DNA from: an uncultured Riemerella sp.
GTDB lineage: Bacteria > Bacteroidota > Bacteroidia > Flavobacteriales > Weeksellaceae
NCBI GenBank assembly: GCA_938037185.1
Contig: CALHQK010000073.1
Location: 1-29,124, forward strand
DNA: 29,124 nt
Direction: 5' to 3'
The position numbers were made by a program, and so were the translations under genes. This document shows, in pieces, positions 1-7,341 of this stretch. The notes below the pieces were generated by a model that worked only from the letters and a program-made list of their open reading frames with translations, had not been told where the DNA came from and did not search any database. Each line of letters opens with the position of its first letter. Within the stretch, counting starts at the first letter, position 1.

Positions 1-278
1 ATATAATTGATTTCAAAAATTATCTTTAATACTCAAAATACTTACTCCCATAACTACGATAACTAGTGGAATGGAGGAGGCAAGCGTTATTTTTCTTTGA
101 GAAATATTTCCAAAATAAGGGCAACTATAATGAGGTAAATAAAAAATACAGTAAAAGCAATCCTATGGCTTAGAAAATCATACGCTATAAACAGAAACTC
201 AACGGAGAGAGCGTAAAAGCTCTAAAAAAATACTTAAAACAATTTCTTATAAAATAGGAAAAACCTGTCAGATGACTT

Positions 279-542
279 TTAAAAAGAAGTCAAGAATGTT
301 AAAAAACCTAAGATAACCCCCGTAGCATTTGGTATAATTAAGATATAATCTTTTTTCGGCTCCTTTGTCCAGCCATAAATAACCCAAATCAAACAAGAAA
401 TGGAAGCAAATAAAGGCTGCCATGGCTGTCCTTTTTCTCCCTGTAAATTTGCGATAATCTGTGGAATATAAGCGATAAACACAGCAATTCCAATAAAAGC
501 TCCAATGGAACCTATGAAAGTATTTATTTTCTTCTTTGTCAT
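279..542 (-). CDS. SemiSWEET-family sugar transporter
   Basis: An 87-residue membrane protein, the usual length of bacterial SemiSWEETs (about 85-100 aa). It has three hydrophobic segments (about residues 8-28, 42-57 and 66-86). The first carries the PQ-loop signature, seen here as AYIPQI, and the second has the conserved SCLIWVIYGW stretch with the Trp/Tyr that follows the substrate pocket. The third contains the conserved Asn (IIPNATGVILG) that in structurally studied SemiSWEETs faces the sugar. The family works as a homodimer in the inner membrane and equilibrates mono- or disaccharides; the substrate here cannot be read from sequence. The ATG is the only sensible start and a TATATTTG box lies 72 nt upstream. 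It stands alone downstream of ric on the same strand, but a hairpin separates the two, so it is probably transcribed on its own. Confidence 0.88.
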   Translation of the reverse strand: MTKKKINTFIGSIGAFIGIAVFIAYIPQIIANLQGEKGQPWQPLFASISCLIWVIYGWTKEPKKDYILIIPNATGVILGFLTFLTSF

Positions 543-614
543 ATTGTTTTATTTTTATTTCCTTTTTAAAATCTTATTTTCTTCATATCCCTAATAAATT
601 AGGATAAGCAAGTG

Positions 615-622
615 CAAATATA
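615..622 (-). promoter_or_regulatory. -7 promoter box for the SemiSWEET gene
   Basis: On the minus strand this reads TATATTTG, an exact match to the Bacteroidetes TAnnTTTG element. It lies between the ric terminator hairpin and the SemiSWEET start, which fits independent transcription. No clear -33 TTTG at ideal spacing was found. Confidence 0.5.
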
Positions 623-637
623 AAAAAATAAAGACAT

Positions 638-662
638 AAAAACGCCCTTTAAAGGCGTTTTT
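638..662 (-). terminator. Rho-independent terminator of ric
   Basis: The arms AAAAACGCC (638-646) and GGCGTTTTT (654-662) pair perfectly around a 7-nt CTTTAAA loop. The hairpin begins a few bases after the ric stop codon and gives a T-run on the minus strand. Confidence 0.8.
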
Positions 663-665
663 TTA

Positions 666-1349
666 TTATAATTTGAGAAGTTTTGGAAAAAGGATGTTGT
701 TTTCAAGATGGATGTAGAGCTGTAGATATTCATCAAACTCATTGAGCATCTGGAATGTAACTCTGTATGTGGTGCAGGCACCTTCGGGAGGCGTGAAATC
801 ATCCGAAACTCTCGCAATCTCCTCAAATCTTTCCTTTTCTGTTTGATAGACTGCCTGTAGTTTTTCTATGTAAGCCTGTAAATCTCCACCGAATGCAGCC
901 TCAGGATTCTGCTCTTTTTCTCTGATGTATGGGAAGAGTTTTTCCTCGGTATCTCTCAGATGTACGATGAGATTTTGTGAAGAAAGGGTGAATAGTTCAT
1001 TGATTTTGAACAATTCTGGATGTCTCTCGCCATGAACTCGGCAGAGTTTATCCAAAAACTGAAGCAGATAGATAGATTTTTCCTGAATATATTCGTGGTG
1101 AACTTCCTTGATGTAATCAGCTAAATCAGTAAGTGACCAACTATTAAAATCGTTTTCCTCTGCTGTTCCCTGTGGAGTGTTTTTCAGGTCTTCGTAGATG
1201 GGAGCAGGGTCTAAGTCCTTCATTGTGCAGGTTTCCTCTATTGTTCTACCGCCTTTACAGCAGAAGTTTATCCCATATTTTTTGAAAACAGCTGCCGTGC
1301 GGAAATTTTCCGCTACATATTCGCCGATGGTTTTTTCTTGTATTTCCAT
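666..1349 (-). CDS. ric: Iron-sulfur cluster repair di-iron protein Ric (ScdA/YtfE family)
   Basis: 227 residues, matching the ScdA/YtfE/DnrN family. The N-terminal DUF542 (ScdA_N) domain spans about residues 3-60 and holds the diagnostic paired cysteines Cys30-Cys31 in INFCCKGG plus Cys41. The rest is a hemerythrin-like four-helix bundle with spaced histidines and acidic residues (VHHEYIQEK, RVHGERH, LIVHLRDTEEKLFP, YIHLENNILFPK) expected to bind a non-haem di-iron centre. Known members restore Fe-S clusters damaged by nitric oxide or peroxide in the cytosol. The start is the ATG at 1349, with a TATTTTTG promoter box 27 nt upstream and a hairpin terminator just past the stop, so this is a monocistronic unit. 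No NO-responsive operator was recognised. Identification is firm. Confidence 0.95.
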   Translation of the reverse strand: MEIQEKTIGEYVAENFRTAAVFKKYGINFCCKGGRTIEETCTMKDLDPAPIYEDLKNTPQGTAEENDFNSWSLTDLADYIKEVHHEYIQEKSIYLLQFLDKLCRVHGERHPELFKINELFTLSSQNLIVHLRDTEEKLFPYIREKEQNPEAAFGGDLQAYIEKLQAVYQTEKERFEEIARVSDDFTPPEGACTTYRVTFQMLNEFDEYLQLYIHLENNILFPKLLKL

Positions 1350-1376
1350 TTTGGTTAAAATTAAAAATTAATGGCG

Positions 1377-1384
1377 CAAAAATA
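1377..1384 (-). promoter_or_regulatory. -7 promoter box for ric
   Basis: Reads TATTTTTG on the minus strand (TAnnTTTG consensus), 27 nt before the ric ATG. Confidence 0.5.
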
Positions 1385-1439
1385 ATAAAATTTTGTTTTG
1401 CCCAAAAAGTCGGGGGAATATTCTTTGGTAAAAAATCAT

Positions 1440-1447
1440 TACCTTTG
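1440..1447 (+). promoter_or_regulatory. -7 promoter box for the DUF3575 gene, almost on the start codon
   Basis: Reads TACCTTTG, followed by C, the commonest flavobacterial form. Only 7 nt separate it from the ATG at 1455, so transcription should begin within a few bases of the start codon and the mRNA would have almost no 5' UTR. Confidence 0.6.
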
Positions 1448-1454
1448 CACCCTT

Positions 1455-2030
1455 ATGAAAAAAATATTTATCCTAAATCTTCTGCTCCTGCTTGCTCTTT
1501 CGCCGGCGCAGGAAAATACAGCTAAAAAAGCCCTTTATGTCAAAGGAAATATTTTCTCTTTAGCCGTGCTTATGCCCAATTTTGGGCTGGAATATCAGCT
1601 TTCTTCTAAGTTTACCCTTCAGGGCGATGTGTTTATTTCCCCATGGAAGACCTTTGCGGGCAGACACATGCAGGTGTATATGGGACATATGGAGGGCAGG
1701 TATTATTTCAGGGAGGCTTTCCGCGGATGGTATGTGGGCGCTAATGCCGGCATGGCAGTGTATGATATTTCTAAATGGAACTACACCAGCGAGAGGTATC
1801 AGAGAGGGTTTAATTATATGCTCGGTGCGGCGGTAGGCTATCAGCTGCAATGGGCGGAGAGATGGAATGCAGATTTCTTCTTGGGTGGCGGCACTTCGCA
1901 GGGCTTTTATCACGGATATGAGCAAAAAGAAGAAGGAATTTCGCGCTACGAAAAGTCGGCTCCATGGAATAAAAGCGGAGAGTGGATTCCCTACCGCGGG
2001 GGAGTGATGATTTCTTACAAACTTCGCTAA
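1455..2030 (+). CDS. DUF3575 outer-membrane-associated protein
   Basis: 191 residues with a classical signal peptide (MKK, then a Leu-rich core, then SPAQ/E as likely cleavage region near residue 18). The mature part alternates short strands typical of an eight-stranded beta-barrel: KGNIFSLAVLMPNFGLEYQL, FTLQGDVFISPWKTF, MEGRYYFREAF, GWYVGANAGMAVYD, MLGAAVGYQLQ, NADFFLGGGTSQGFYHGYE, GGVMISYKL. This pattern is that of DUF3575, a Bacteroidetes family found beside fimbrillin or other envelope genes; its biochemical role is not known. The reading frame is open 19 codons further upstream, but the ATG at 1455 begins the signal peptide exactly and sits directly behind the promoter box, so it is preferred. 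A tandem repeat array begins immediately after the stop codon. Confidence 0.85.
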   Translation: MKKIFILNLLLLLALSPAQENTAKKALYVKGNIFSLAVLMPNFGLEYQLSSKFTLQGDVFISPWKTFAGRHMQVYMGHMEGRYYFREAFRGWYVGANAGMAVYDISKWNYTSERYQRGFNYMLGAAVGYQLQWAERWNADFFLGGGTSQGFYHGYEQKEEGISRYEKSAPWNKSGEWIPYRGGVMISYKLR

Positions 2031-2224
2031 ACTTAAAAAAAATTGGCCGTCAGAAAATCTGCTGACCTCAACTAAAAAAAGTTTTCGCTGTCAGAAAATC
2101 TGCCGACAAGAAATAAAAAAATTTTGGTCGTCAGAAAATCTGCAGACCTCAACTAAAAAAAGTTTTCGCTGTCAGAAAATCTGCCGGCGAGAAATAAAAA
2201 AAAATTGGTCGTCAGAAAATCTGC
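2031..2224. repeat. 81-bp composite tandem repeat (alternating 40/41-bp half units)
   Basis: The core GTCAGAAAATCTGC occurs five times without change, starting at 2049, 2090, 2130, 2171 and 2211, a spacing of 41, 40, 41, 40. Two spacer types alternate: type A (2063-2089 and 2144-2170) contains CCTCAACTAAAAAAAGTTTT, and type B (2104-2129 and 2185-2210) contains AGAAATAAAAAAA followed by TTGGTC. The true period is therefore exactly 81 bp, with about 2.3 copies; an A-rich half spacer at 2031-2048 starts the array right after the DUF3575 stop codon. The core includes the dyad CAGA-AAA-TCTG, and in copy 1 GTCAG/CTGAC can pair. The rest of the gap, 2225-2340, holds a weak hairpin (arms near 2308-2313 and 2327-2332) and no gene. 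The array lies between two convergent genes. Confidence 0.9.
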
Positions 2225-2340
2225 CAGCATCAATAAGTTTCCGCTTTTTACAAAAAGTTTGAATTTTTATCAGCCCAGAACTCAGGGTATTAAAAAATAT
2301 TTTCACGAAGCCCTTCCCACAGCAGGGGGCTTAGCAAAAT

Positions 2341-3165
2341 TTATAACAGACGGATTCTATCCTCCAAGATTTCTATCATTTTGTCCCGATAGAGCCCTCC
2401 TATCGCCTTCTTGAAGTTCTTTTTGCTCATCTGCAGTTCTGCCTTTATTTCCTCCGGTGCAGACTGGTCAGAGAGATACAGCAGTCCGTAGTTTTCCCTC
2501 AGTTTTTCCAGTATTTTTTCCTTGAAACTATCTATGTTTTCGTAGCCTTCGGGCTGCAGGGAGACATCTATTTTTCCATCTTCGCGCAGGAGTTTTATAT
2601 AGCCGGTCTCCTCGGAGAGGGGGTAGAGTTTCTTATAAACATCAGAGGCATAAACCAGCCCGATGTATCTCTGGTTGATGACCACATTCCAGCCCAGCTC
2701 GGTTTCGTTGATGAGGATAAGCTGCACTTTTTCGCCCTTTTTCAGCGGGAGATTTTCGTACTGCGGATTTCTTTTGAACTTGGTAGTTCCGGTGAGCAGT
2801 CCGGTAGTTTCATCTATATAAACATAAACCAGATAGCGCTTTCCTTCCACTATTTTGCCCTTCTGCTGTTTGTAGGGGACAAATAAATCCTTTACGATGC
2901 CCCAGTCCATAAAAGCACCGCTGGGAAGGGTCTGCACACAGGTAAGCACGGCAAATTCGCCAGCCTCGCAGTAGGGCTTTTCTATGGTAGCTTTCAGCTG
3001 GTTTTCATCTTGATAAACAAAAACCTCTGCTTCGCTTCCCGTTTCCCATTCCTGCGAACCAAAAAGCTGAGGAACGAAACACCGCTGCCCGCTCTGGTCT
3101 TCCAGATAGTATCCTGAGGAGGTTTTCTCGGTAACTTTTAGTCTTTGTGTCTTGCCTATTTGCAT
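2341..3165 (-). CDS. CvfB-like S1 RNA-binding protein
   Basis: 274 residues, close to the CvfB/YitL family length (about 280-300). The architecture is repeated S1-type OB folds (about residues 5-60, 65-130 and 140-215) followed by a winged-helix-like C-terminus (about 215-274). Recognisable family segments are TSSGYYL, LPSGAFMDWGIVKDLFVPYKQQ, RYLVYVYIDETTGLLTGTTKFKR, GWNVVINQRYIGLVYASDVYKKL and the end KKNFKKAIGGLYRDKMIEI. The S. aureus member binds RNA and affects virulence-factor expression; in Bacteroidetes the target is unknown, so only a cytosolic RNA-binding role can be inferred. It is monocistronic: the promoter box TAAATTTG lies 19 nt upstream of the ATG, and the gene runs toward the 81-bp repeat array. 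Confidence 0.85.
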   Translation of the reverse strand: MQIGKTQRLKVTEKTSSGYYLEDQSGQRCFVPQLFGSQEWETGSEAEVFVYQDENQLKATIEKPYCEAGEFAVLTCVQTLPSGAFMDWGIVKDLFVPYKQQKGKIVEGKRYLVYVYIDETTGLLTGTTKFKRNPQYENLPLKKGEKVQLILINETELGWNVVINQRYIGLVYASDVYKKLYPLSEETGYIKLLREDGKIDVSLQPEGYENIDSFKEKILEKLRENYGLLYLSDQSAPEEIKAELQMSKKNFKKAIGGLYRDKMIEILEDRIRLL

Positions 3166-3184
3166 GGGGATATCTTTTAGGGGG

Positions 3185-3192
3185 CAAATTTA
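3185..3192 (-). promoter_or_regulatory. -7 promoter box for the cvfB-like gene
   Basis: Reads TAAATTTG on the minus strand (TAnnTTTG), 19 nt before the ATG at 3165. Confidence 0.5.
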
Positions 3193-3298
3193 GGATTATA
3201 TCTTTCCGGAGACAAATTATTTTTATCAATCTTCCGAAACTTTACTTCGTTTCTCAAAATTGTTTCGTAACTTGCTCCGAAATCTCAAAACGATAATT

Positions 3299-4234
3299 AT
3301 GAATCTTCAAGTAAAATTTGGAAACTTTATTTTTGACAATCCATTGATGAACGCTTCCGGCTGCTGGTGCGAGTCGGCAGAGAAATTAGACGGACTGCAG
3401 GCGTCCGCATCGGGTAGTTTTGTAACAAAAAGTGCAACAGAAAACTACCGCGAGGGCAATCCTTCTCCGCGTTATGTAGAAGTGCCCTTAGGGAGTATCA
3501 ATTCTATGGGACTGCCCAACGAGGGGCTGAACTACTATCTGGATTATGTCCTGAAACACCAAGAAAAACCCTCCGCGAAACCCGTTTTCCTCTCCGTGGC
3601 GGGAATGTCCTTTGAGGAAAACATCAAGATGCTGAAAAAGGTAGAATCTTCCGCATTCCGAGGTCTTGTGGAGCTTAATTTGTCCTGTCCCAATGTTCCC
3701 GGAAAACCCCAGCTCGGCTATGATTTTGACAGCACAGAAAAAATCTTGGAAGAAGTCTTCAGCTTTGTGAAAAAACCGCTTGGCGTAAAACTTCCGCCTT
3801 ATTTTGATATGGCTCATTTTGATAAAATAGCTGAGGTTCTCAATAAATTTCCGCTGGAGTATGTGAATTGTATCAACTCTATCGGTAATGGGCTTTACAT
3901 CAACACTGAACGAGAAGAAGTGGTCATAAAACCGAAAGACGGCTTCGGAGGAATAGGAGGGGAGTATGTAAAACCGACGGCTCTTGCCAATGTCCGCGCA
4001 ATGTATGTGAGGCTCAGAAAAGAAATTAAAGTCATCGGCTGTGGCGGCGTGCTGAACGGAAAAGATGCCTTTGAGCATCTCCTCTGTGGGGCAAGTATGG
4101 TGCAGGTAGGCTCTCAGCTCATGAAAGAGACGCCTGCTATTTTTGCTAAAATAGCAGAGGAACTCACCGCCATCATGAAAGAAAAAGGATACAATTCCAT
4201 AGAAGACTTCCGCGGCAAGCTGAAATCTTTATAA
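3299..4234 (+). CDS. pyrD: Class 1A dihydroorotate dehydrogenase (fumarate-type)
   Basis: 311 residues from the ATG at 3299, the same length as the Lactococcus lactis class 1A enzyme PyrDA. A TTG-started extension of 13 codons (from 3260) is open but has no family support. The cytosolic FMN enzyme oxidises dihydroorotate to orotate in pyrimidine synthesis. The class 1A signature is clear: the catalytic base is Cys130 in LNLSCPNVPGKPQL (classes 2 and 1B differ here, class 2 using Ser), with FMN-binding VTKSAT (Lys44), the REGNPSPRYVE and LGSINSMGLPN loops, VKLPPYFD, SIGNGL, KPKDGFGGIGG and the C-terminal GKLKSL. Family members of this class use fumarate as electron acceptor and need no PyrK partner; no pyrK is nearby. 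This class is uncommon outside lactococci, yeasts and trypanosomatids, so horizontal origin is possible. A strong hairpin follows the stop codon. Confidence 0.93.
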   Translation: MNLQVKFGNFIFDNPLMNASGCWCESAEKLDGLQASASGSFVTKSATENYREGNPSPRYVEVPLGSINSMGLPNEGLNYYLDYVLKHQEKPSAKPVFLSVAGMSFEENIKMLKKVESSAFRGLVELNLSCPNVPGKPQLGYDFDSTEKILEEVFSFVKKPLGVKLPPYFDMAHFDKIAEVLNKFPLEYVNCINSIGNGLYINTEREEVVIKPKDGFGGIGGEYVKPTALANVRAMYVRLRKEIKVIGCGGVLNGKDAFEHLLCGASMVQVGSQLMKETPAIFAKIAEELTAIMKEKGYNSIEDFRGKLKSL

Positions 4235-4236
4235 AA

Positions 4237-4269
4237 CCAGCCGCCCTGAAATACTTTCAGGGCGGCTGG
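4237..4269. terminator. Bidirectional terminator between pyrD and the M1 peptidase gene
   Basis: A perfect 15-bp stem (4237-4251 with 4255-4269, beginning CCAGCCGCCC) closes a 3-nt TAC loop. T-rich DNA follows on the plus strand (TTATTTTTAT) and the A-run before it gives a TTTTAT tail on the minus strand, so it can serve both convergent genes. Confidence 0.88.
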
Positions 4270-4276
4270 CTTATTT

Positions 4277-5887
4277 TTATTTTAGAATGTCTATGTAGTA
4301 GTTTTCATCTACTTCCACAGGGGTATCATCAGGCAGGGTGATGCTCTGCCATTCCTCCGAAGGAGTAATCATGATAGAGTGGCTTTTCAGTCTTACAGGC
4401 ATTTTAAAGCCAGCCACAGTGTTGTTCCATTTAAATTTCAGAATTTTGCCCTGCTGGCGGTATTCCAGTTGAGGGATTTTCGTCGTTCTGAGATACTGGT
4501 CAAACACGGCACGGAAATCTATTTCCGCTTTTTTGCTGATGTAATCTTCTACTTGCTTGGTGGTTACCGTTTGGTGGTAAAAGTCTTTGTTTAGTCCTCT
4601 TAATATCTGCCGGAACTTCTCATCATTACCAATGATTTGCCGGATAGTATGCAGGAGGTTTGCACCTTTCATGTATTGGTCTCCGCTGCCTCCCTTTCTT
4701 ACGCCATATTTGCCAATGATAGGGATGTCGTTCAATATATTTTTCCTAAGCCCGATGATATAGGTATTTGCGGCTTTCTTTCCCATGATACTTTCCGTGA
4801 AAAGTGTCTCGGAATAGTCGGTAAAGGCTTCGTGTATCCACATGTCTGCCTTTTCTTTGGCCGTGATGTTGTTCCCGAACCATTCGTGACCGCTTTCATG
4901 AACGATGATGAAGTCCCAGTGAAGCCCGACGCCTGTTCCTGACAAATCGCTGCCCATATATCCGTTCTGATATCCGTTTCCGTAGGCTATTCCGCTCTGG
5001 TGTTCCATACCGAGATACGGAGATTCTACCAGTTTGTAGTCATCTTCGTAGAAAGGATAAGGCCCGAACCAATGTTCAAAAGATTTCAGCATTGGTTTTA
5101 CCTGCTGGAACTGCTTTTTGGCTTTTTCTAAATTGTAATCCAAAACCCAATAGTCCAGAGTTAGCTTTCCTTTCTCACCCAAATATTCATCGGAAAAATG
5201 CGTGTATTTCCCGATGTAAGGAATAATGTTGTAGGAGTTAATAGGATTTTTGACTTCCCAAGTGAAGATATTTTTGTCCTTTTCAGTGCTTTGTTTTACT
5301 AATCTTCCATTTCCTACGCCGGTCAGGTTTTTAGGCGTAATGATGGTGATAGTTGCTCCTTCATCCGGCTCATCACTCCACATTTCTTTTATCGGCAGCC
5401 ATACACTCGCTCCTATTCCTTCGCAAGCAACGGACATCCAAGGGTTACCTTCATTGTCCTGTGCAAAGACCCAGCCGCCATCCCAAGGGGCGTTTTTTGC
5501 AATGGTAGGATTTCCGCTGAAATCTATTTCCAAGAAGTATTTCTCTCCCTTTTTAAACCTTGCTTTCGTTTTCAGAAAGATAAAGTTGCCCTCTCTTTTT
5601 TTTGAAATGATTTTAAAATTAGATGAAATCCTGTCATATTTCATCGGTTCCTGCAAATCTATTTGGAAAGTAGGATTGGTAACATCTTTTATGATATTAA
5701 AACTTATTTTATTCTTTCCCAAAAGGCTTTTTTTGCTGTGATTGGCCTCTACGGTTACATCATATCTCTGCACATCCCAGAAATCTCGGAACGGAGTGTT
5801 AGAACCCAGCAGCGTGTCGCTTTTGGTAAAAGTCTGCCCTGAAGCAATATTGAATAAAACACAAGCAAACAAAATTAAAATTCTCAT
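4277..5887 (-). CDS. M1-family metallopeptidase (secreted aminopeptidase)
   Basis: 536 residues with a signal peptide (about residues 1-17, cleaved near ASG-QTF), so periplasmic or exported. The M1 gluzincin core is complete: zinc ligands His330 and His334 with catalytic Glu331 in HESGH, third ligand Glu353 in WIHEAFTDYSE eighteen residues later, and the exopeptidase substrate-binding motif as GMEH (293-296). The N-terminal part (about 35-230) is the beta-saddle domain seen in LTA4 hydrolase and aminopeptidase N. The long C-terminal helical domain of aminopeptidase N is absent, as in many short bacterial M1 enzymes. It should remove N-terminal residues from peptides, supporting amino-acid scavenging. 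The start lies 32 nt after the tpiA stop on the same strand with no hairpin between, suggesting co-transcription. Confidence 0.92.
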   Translation of the reverse strand: MRILILFACVLFNIASGQTFTKSDTLLGSNTPFRDFWDVQRYDVTVEANHSKKSLLGKNKISFNIIKDVTNPTFQIDLQEPMKYDRISSNFKIISKKREGNFIFLKTKARFKKGEKYFLEIDFSGNPTIAKNAPWDGGWVFAQDNEGNPWMSVACEGIGASVWLPIKEMWSDEPDEGATITIITPKNLTGVGNGRLVKQSTEKDKNIFTWEVKNPINSYNIIPYIGKYTHFSDEYLGEKGKLTLDYWVLDYNLEKAKKQFQQVKPMLKSFEHWFGPYPFYEDDYKLVESPYLGMEHQSGIAYGNGYQNGYMGSDLSGTGVGLHWDFIIVHESGHEWFGNNITAKEKADMWIHEAFTDYSETLFTESIMGKKAANTYIIGLRKNILNDIPIIGKYGVRKGGSGDQYMKGANLLHTIRQIIGNDEKFRQILRGLNKDFYHQTVTTKQVEDYISKKAEIDFRAVFDQYLRTTKIPQLEYRQQGKILKFKWNNTVAGFKMPVRLKSHSIMITPSEEWQSITLPDDTPVEVDENYYIDILK

Positions 5888-5919
5888 GATGGGAGTTGTT
5901 TTTTCTTTGAAAAAAGGTT

Positions 5920-6678
5920 TTAGTTAAATGCTTCAATGATTTTAGAAAAATCTTCTATTTTCAGCGATGCACCACCGATAAGTCCGCCGTCTATATCAGG
6001 CTGTGAGAAGATTTCTTTTGCGTTGTCTGGCTTTACCGAACCTCCGTAGAGAATGGAGATTTCATTCGCGGTGTCTTTTCCGTATTTTTCAGCGATGAGG
6101 TTTCGGATGAAAGCGTGGATTTCCTGCGCCTGTTCTGGCGTAGCAGTTTCTCCCGTTCCGATAGCCCAAACTGGTTCATAGGCGATAACCACTTTTTTGA
6201 TTTCCTCTGCAGAAAGCTCAAAAAGCGCTGTTTCAGTTTGCTTTTTCACTACATCGAGATGCTGTCCAGCTTTTCTTTGTTCCAAAGTTTCTCCATTGCA
6301 GTAGATAGGCGTAAGCCCTGCATTCAGTAGGTTTTTTACTTTTTGTGCTGCATGGCTGTCGGTTTCGTTATGGTATTGTCTTCTTTCGGAGTGGGCTACG
6401 ATGCTTCCATTTAATCCAGCTGATTTTATCATTTCTACGGAAATTTCGCCAGTGTAGGCACCTTTGTCATGCTCAGAAATGTCCTGTGCAAAGACTTTTA
6501 CATCATCATTAGCAAAAATATTTTTAGCTGTGGTGAGATAAAGACTCGGCGGAGCGATATACACCTCGCAGTTGGTTTTGTTATTCTTTTTGTACTCGGC
6601 TAACTGAAGCATAAGGGCTTCTGCTTCTTGGAAATTTTTGTTCATCTTCCAGTTTCCAGCGACGATGTTTTTTCTCAT
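5920..6678 (-). CDS. tpiA: Triosephosphate isomerase
   Basis: 252 residues, the normal TIM length. It interconverts dihydroxyacetone phosphate and glyceraldehyde 3-phosphate in the cytosol. Every active-site element is present: Asn9 and Lys11 in AGNWKMN, electrophile His96 in AHSERR, catalytic base Glu168 in AYEPVWAIGTG (with the flexible loop 6 sequence), and the phosphate-binding YGGSV and GGLIGGASL. The strand-5 motif reads YCNGET rather than the common C(I/V)GE, a minor variant. The gene starts 11 nt after the stop of the TonB-C-like gene and is followed 32 nt later by the M1 peptidase gene, so all three are probably one transcript. Confidence 0.98.
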   Translation of the reverse strand: MRKNIVAGNWKMNKNFQEAEALMLQLAEYKKNNKTNCEVYIAPPSLYLTTAKNIFANDDVKVFAQDISEHDKGAYTGEISVEMIKSAGLNGSIVAHSERRQYHNETDSHAAQKVKNLLNAGLTPIYCNGETLEQRKAGQHLDVVKKQTETALFELSAEEIKKVVIAYEPVWAIGTGETATPEQAQEIHAFIRNLIAEKYGKDTANEISILYGGSVKPDNAKEIFSQPDIDGGLIGGASLKIEDFSKIIEAFN

Positions 6679-6689
6679 AATTATTTTAT

Positions 6690-7274
6690 TTATTCGTTAT
6701 CACTTGTTTTTACATTTTTATTTTCAAAGAAAATGCTTTTTATATAGTATGTTTTCACATTTTTGCCTCTTTTTTGTGCAGGGATGAACTTTGGCAGGAG
6801 GCTGATAATTCTTTCCGCTTCTTTTTTGAGCGTTTCGTTTTCACTTCTGCTGAAAAGCACCTCCACTTCGCCTGTTTTATCAATCCTGAAAGCTACATAC
6901 ACTTTATACACTTTGCTTTTTTCGGCATCAATATTATTTGGGTTAAAATGTATCTTCACATGCTGTTCCAGTTGGTCTTGGAAGCATTTTCTCTTGTTAA
7001 TATTATCCTTGCATACCTCAAAAATGGGCGGTTCATCTACTTGTATAATGAGATAATCTCTGCTTTCATCCAGTTCCTCATCCAGTTCCTCATCAGCTTT
7101 GGGAAGCTTGCAATGTGGAAGTTCTACAGGAAGATAGTAGCTGTAGGGAAGTGACGGGCTTTTCTTTGTTTTATGGCGTTTTTTGTAGGATTTCTTACCT
7201 TTTTTCTGAGCCTGCACATGGGCTGAAAATCCTAAAAACAAAATAATGAGTAAAAATGACCAAAACCTTTTCAT
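6690..7274 (-). CDS. Exported protein with a TonB C-terminal-like domain
   Basis: 194 residues. A signal peptide or N-terminal anchor (residues 1-22, ending AHVQA-Q) is followed by a very basic linker (about 23-40, KKGKKSYKKRHKTKK), an acidic stretch with a repeated ELDE unit (about 60-70; the DNA shows a matching 12-bp tandem duplication), then a C-terminal domain (about 78-185) with PPIFEVC, VYVAFRIDKTGEVEVLFSRSENETLKKEAERIISLLPKFIPAQKRGK and a closing strand YYIKSIFF. That last part matches the TonB C-terminal fold common in flavobacterial TonB-like proteins. It could be a TonB-type transducer fragment or a periplasmic protein that borrowed the fold; a cleavable signal would argue against a true transducer. 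The stop lies 11 nt before tpiA. Confidence 0.6.
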   Translation of the reverse strand: MKRFWSFLLIILFLGFSAHVQAQKKGKKSYKKRHKTKKSPSLPYSYYLPVELPHCKLPKADEELDEELDESRDYLIIQVDEPPIFEVCKDNINKRKCFQDQLEQHVKIHFNPNNIDAEKSKVYKVYVAFRIDKTGEVEVLFSRSENETLKKEAERIISLLPKFIPAQKRGKNVKTYYIKSIFFENKNVKTSDNE

Positions 7275-7341
7275 AACAGTTAGTTTTGTTTTTAATGAAA
7301 TTCTGTATATTCTGCTTTAAATACGAGCTTTTTTCCTTGAC

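Noticed and set aside
87..221. Open minus-strand stretch of about 44 codons with a hydrophobic core (AFTVFFIYLIIVALILEIF)
   Set aside because: It has no start codon and begins at a stop. It might be a remnant of a membrane gene, but nothing recognisable supports this; otherwise 1-278 shows no gene.
2031..2224. CRISPR array from regularly spaced repeats
   Set aside because: The spacers are themselves repeated and nearly identical at every second position, the core is only 14 bp, and no cas gene is in the window.
2205..2414. 69-codon plus-strand ORF
   Set aside because: It crosses the repeat array and the 3' end of the cvfB-like gene, has no family resemblance and no start signal.
3260..3298. 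TTG-started N-terminal extension of PyrD
   Set aside because: Class 1A enzymes start at the equivalent of the ATG at 3299, and with that start the catalytic residue is number 130 as in the family.
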